From: Bacteroidota bacterium
GTDB taxonomy: Bacteria > Bacteroidota > Rhodothermia > Balneolales > Balneolaceae
DNA: 41,537 nt
Reading direction: 5' to 3'
NCBI GenBank assembly: GCA_009909035.1
Contig: JAAAOB010000167.1
Location: 1-41,537 of the forward strand
Shown here piece by piece: positions 40,030 through 41,537 of the stretch. Within the stretch, counting starts at the first letter, position 1. Every line of letters begins with the position of its first letter. The position numbers and the translations under genes are program-made. The notes below the pieces were generated by a model. The model had not been told where the DNA came from. It saw only the letters and a list, made by a program, of their open reading frames with translations, and did not search any database.

Positions 40030-41537
40030 AACACCTCATTCATAAGATGTTCGCCGACCCGAAGAGCCATCGCTATAATCGTAAGTCCCGGATTAACAGC
40101 TGAACTTGAGGGGAAGAAACTGCCGTCTACCACATAGAGATTTTCTATATCATGCGCCCGGCACATTGTATCCAGCGCTGAGGTTTCGGGATCGGTGCCA
40201 AAGCGCACGGTACCGCATTGATGAGCCGTTCCGGCAAGCGGAATTTTTTTACCCAGATAGAGGTGATTGGGCAGCAGCTTGGGTTCACATCCTGAATTTC
40301 GCAAGATCCACTTCAGCTTTTTGATCAGCCGGTTATGGCCTTCCAGGTTATTCTCGGTGTAGCTAAGCTGAATCTGACCGTTTTCAGTCAGCGTTACCCT
40401 GTTGTCCGGATCGGGCAGATCTTCGGAGGTCAGCCAGAAATCGAGGGAGTGGCTGGCCATGTAGTCGAGCGGAAAATCGGGTGTAAATGACGGAGCTTCC
40501 TCCTTGTACATCACGGCGTCCGATTTTCCAAGCATCTGTATGTGGCCCAGCGGATAATCAAAATCGTCCGAACCGAAATAGTAGTCATTGATCGCAAATG
40601 TTTTTCCGAACTTCGATGGGTTTGGCGTCTTGGAGATCGCCAGCAGTGCGGAATTGTTGTGAGCCATGTAGTGCCGCCCAACCACGCCTGACCGGTTTGC
40701 AAGTCCATCGGGGTGTTTGTCATTGGCTGACCGGAGCAATAGGGCGGCGGAATTGACGGCCCCGCAGGCCACTACCACAATATCACCGCTAAATTCTGTT
40801 TTTTCGCCGTTTTGTTCGGCAATCACTTTTTTAATTTCATTGCCTTCAGAATTTGTGATCAGCTTATCAACATACACGTTGGTCAGCAGCTCCACATGTT
40901 TCGACTGAACGGCCGGCTTTATGCCAACCACATGCGAATCAGCTTTGGATTCGGTGGGATCGGGGAACCCGTCAAAACGGTCTAAAACAAAGGGTCCCTG
41001 TGCTTTTTCCTCGCGGGGCTTCACCCCGATGGGAAGTGGAAAAGGGTTCAGGCCCAGGTTGGTCACATCATCGAAGAGTTCCTGAATTCTTGGTTCATGC
41101 TTCAATGGCGGGTTTGGATAGGGCGTTTCTTCCGGAGGTTCCGTTGGATCTGATTGCCGCTCCCCGTGAACCTCATACATCGTTTCCGCTTCCAGGTACC
41201 ACGGTTTCAAATCAGTGTACGAAAGCGGCCATGCCGGCGAGGTGCCATCGTGGTGTTTTATCTCCCCAAAATCTTCTTCACGTAAACGCAGCAGCGCGGC
41301 CCCGTACATTTTGGTATTCCCGCCCACGCAGTAATGGATACCCGGCTGGAACTCATTGCCATTCTTATCCAGCCATGGTTCCTTAGCCTTATACCTTGCA
41401 TTCAGGAAAACCTCCTCTGTATCCCAATTCTCCTTTTCGCGAGGCAGAAAATCGCCTCGTTCCAGGATCAGAATCTTTTTACCGCTCTCTGCCAGTTTAC
41501 GGGCAAGCGTTCCGCCCCCCGCTCCCGTTCCAATGAT
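40026..41537 (-). CDS. GMC-family oxidoreductase (partial, 5' end outside window)
   Basis: The reading frame is open to the right edge, so the N-terminus lies outside; 503 codons are present. The edge itself encodes the FAD motif GTGAGGG followed by LILERGDFLPRE, then GGNTKMYGAALLR, the GMC signature near the flavin. The C-terminal region has the active-site AHQCGTVRFG (His) and AVNPGLTIIAMA (Asn), together the His-Asn pair of glucose, choline and cellobiose dehydrogenases. It probably oxidises a sugar or alcohol. It overlaps the VOC gene by four bases. In many bacteria such proteins pair with a gluconate-dehydrogenase small subunit; if so it would be upstream, outside the window. Confidence 0.88.
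   Translation of the reverse strand: MIGTGAGGGTLARKLAESGKKILILERGDFLPREKENWDTEEVFLNARYKAKEPWLDKNGNEFQPGIHYCVGGNTKMYGAALLRLREEDFGEIKHHDGTSPAWPLSYTDLKPWYLEAETMYEVHGERQSDPTEPPEETPYPNPPLKHEPRIQELFDDVTNLGLNPFPLPIGVKPREEKAQGPFVLDRFDGFPDPTESKADSHVVGIKPAVQSKHVELLTNVYVDKLITNSEGNEIKKVIAEQNGEKTEFSGDIVVVACGAVNSAALLLRSANDKHPDGLANRSGVVGRHYMAHNNSALLAISKTPNPSKFGKTFAINDYYFGSDDFDYPLGHIQMLGKSDAVMYKEEAPSFTPDFPLDYMASHSLDFWLTSEDLPDPDNRVTLTENGQIQLSYTENNLEGHNRLIKKLKWILRNSGCEPKLLPNHLYLGKKIPLAGTAHQCGTVRFGTDPETSALDTMCRAHDIENLYVVDGSFFPSSSAVNPGLTIIAMALRVGEHLMNEVL

Overview
The window looks like a chromosomal segment of a Bacteroidota/Rhodothermota-type bacterium, most likely a Balneolaceae relative (Balneola, Gracilimonas, Rhodohalobacter and similar). 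The reasons are a Bacteroidetes-style omega subunit in a yicC-gmk-rpoZ-coaBC run, a secreted protein with a type IX secretion C-terminal tail (NFPNPFNPSTTI motif), a TonB-dependent receptor with an N-terminal carboxypeptidase-regulatory-like domain, mostly absent Shine-Dalgarno sequences, and several TTG starts. This placement is inferred from protein character only; there is no rRNA in the window.

Layout. 1-308 (-): start of an iron(III) ABC transporter binding lipoprotein, with a perfect 19-bp palindrome upstream that looks like a metalloregulator operator. 516-5281 (+): housekeeping run of asparaginase, a PolB-like 3'-5' exonuclease, YicC, guanylate kinase, RNA polymerase omega and CoaBC. 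5357-7766 (-): a His-containing four-helix membrane protein, then a two-gene unit of a small membrane protein translationally coupled to a MerA/lipoamide-dehydrogenase-like flavoprotein. 7970-11574 (+): a probable metal-acquisition unit made of a small exported His/CxxC protein, an internally duplicated His-rich lipoprotein and a ZnuD-like TonB receptor. 11714-14719 (+): an MFS exporter with a clear terminator, and an exported amidohydrolase. 14739-17072: divergent CrtC-like hydratase and CruC/CrtQ-like glycosyltransferase, probably carotenoid glycoside synthesis. 17187-20547 (+): XerC/D recombinase, ribosome hibernation factor, HPr kinase and an M23 peptidase. 20649-22013 (-): a second disulfide oxidoreductase. 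22334-23461 (-): the T9SS cargo protein. 23807-25453 (+): a lipoprotein of the D-aminoacylase family lacking the usual HxH metal motif. 25890-29177 (+): a very large soluble histidine kinase with repeat-derived insertions inside its catalytic core. 29263-41537 (-): a carbohydrate block of three MFS transporters, a glycogen-debranching-type enzyme, a GH63 glucosidase, a glucose-dehydrogenase-like SDR, an exported double-VOC protein and a GMC oxidoreductase that runs off the right edge.

How the parts work together. The most system-like groups are (a) the three-gene exported metal-handling unit at 7970-11574, in which the middle lipoprotein is a two-repeat protein with a His/Asp-rich loop in the same place in each repeat; (b) the divergent carotenoid-modification pair; and (c) the right-hand sugar block, where an oxidoreductase trio (GMC, VOC, SDR) is packed tightly with two alpha-glucosidase-type enzymes and transporters. 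No tRNA, rRNA, CRISPR array, insertion sequence or prophage gene was seen. The window does contain short repeat-like palindromic elements: one lies between genes near 33478 and a similar one was apparently captured in frame inside the histidine kinase, next to a 21-bp tandem repeat.
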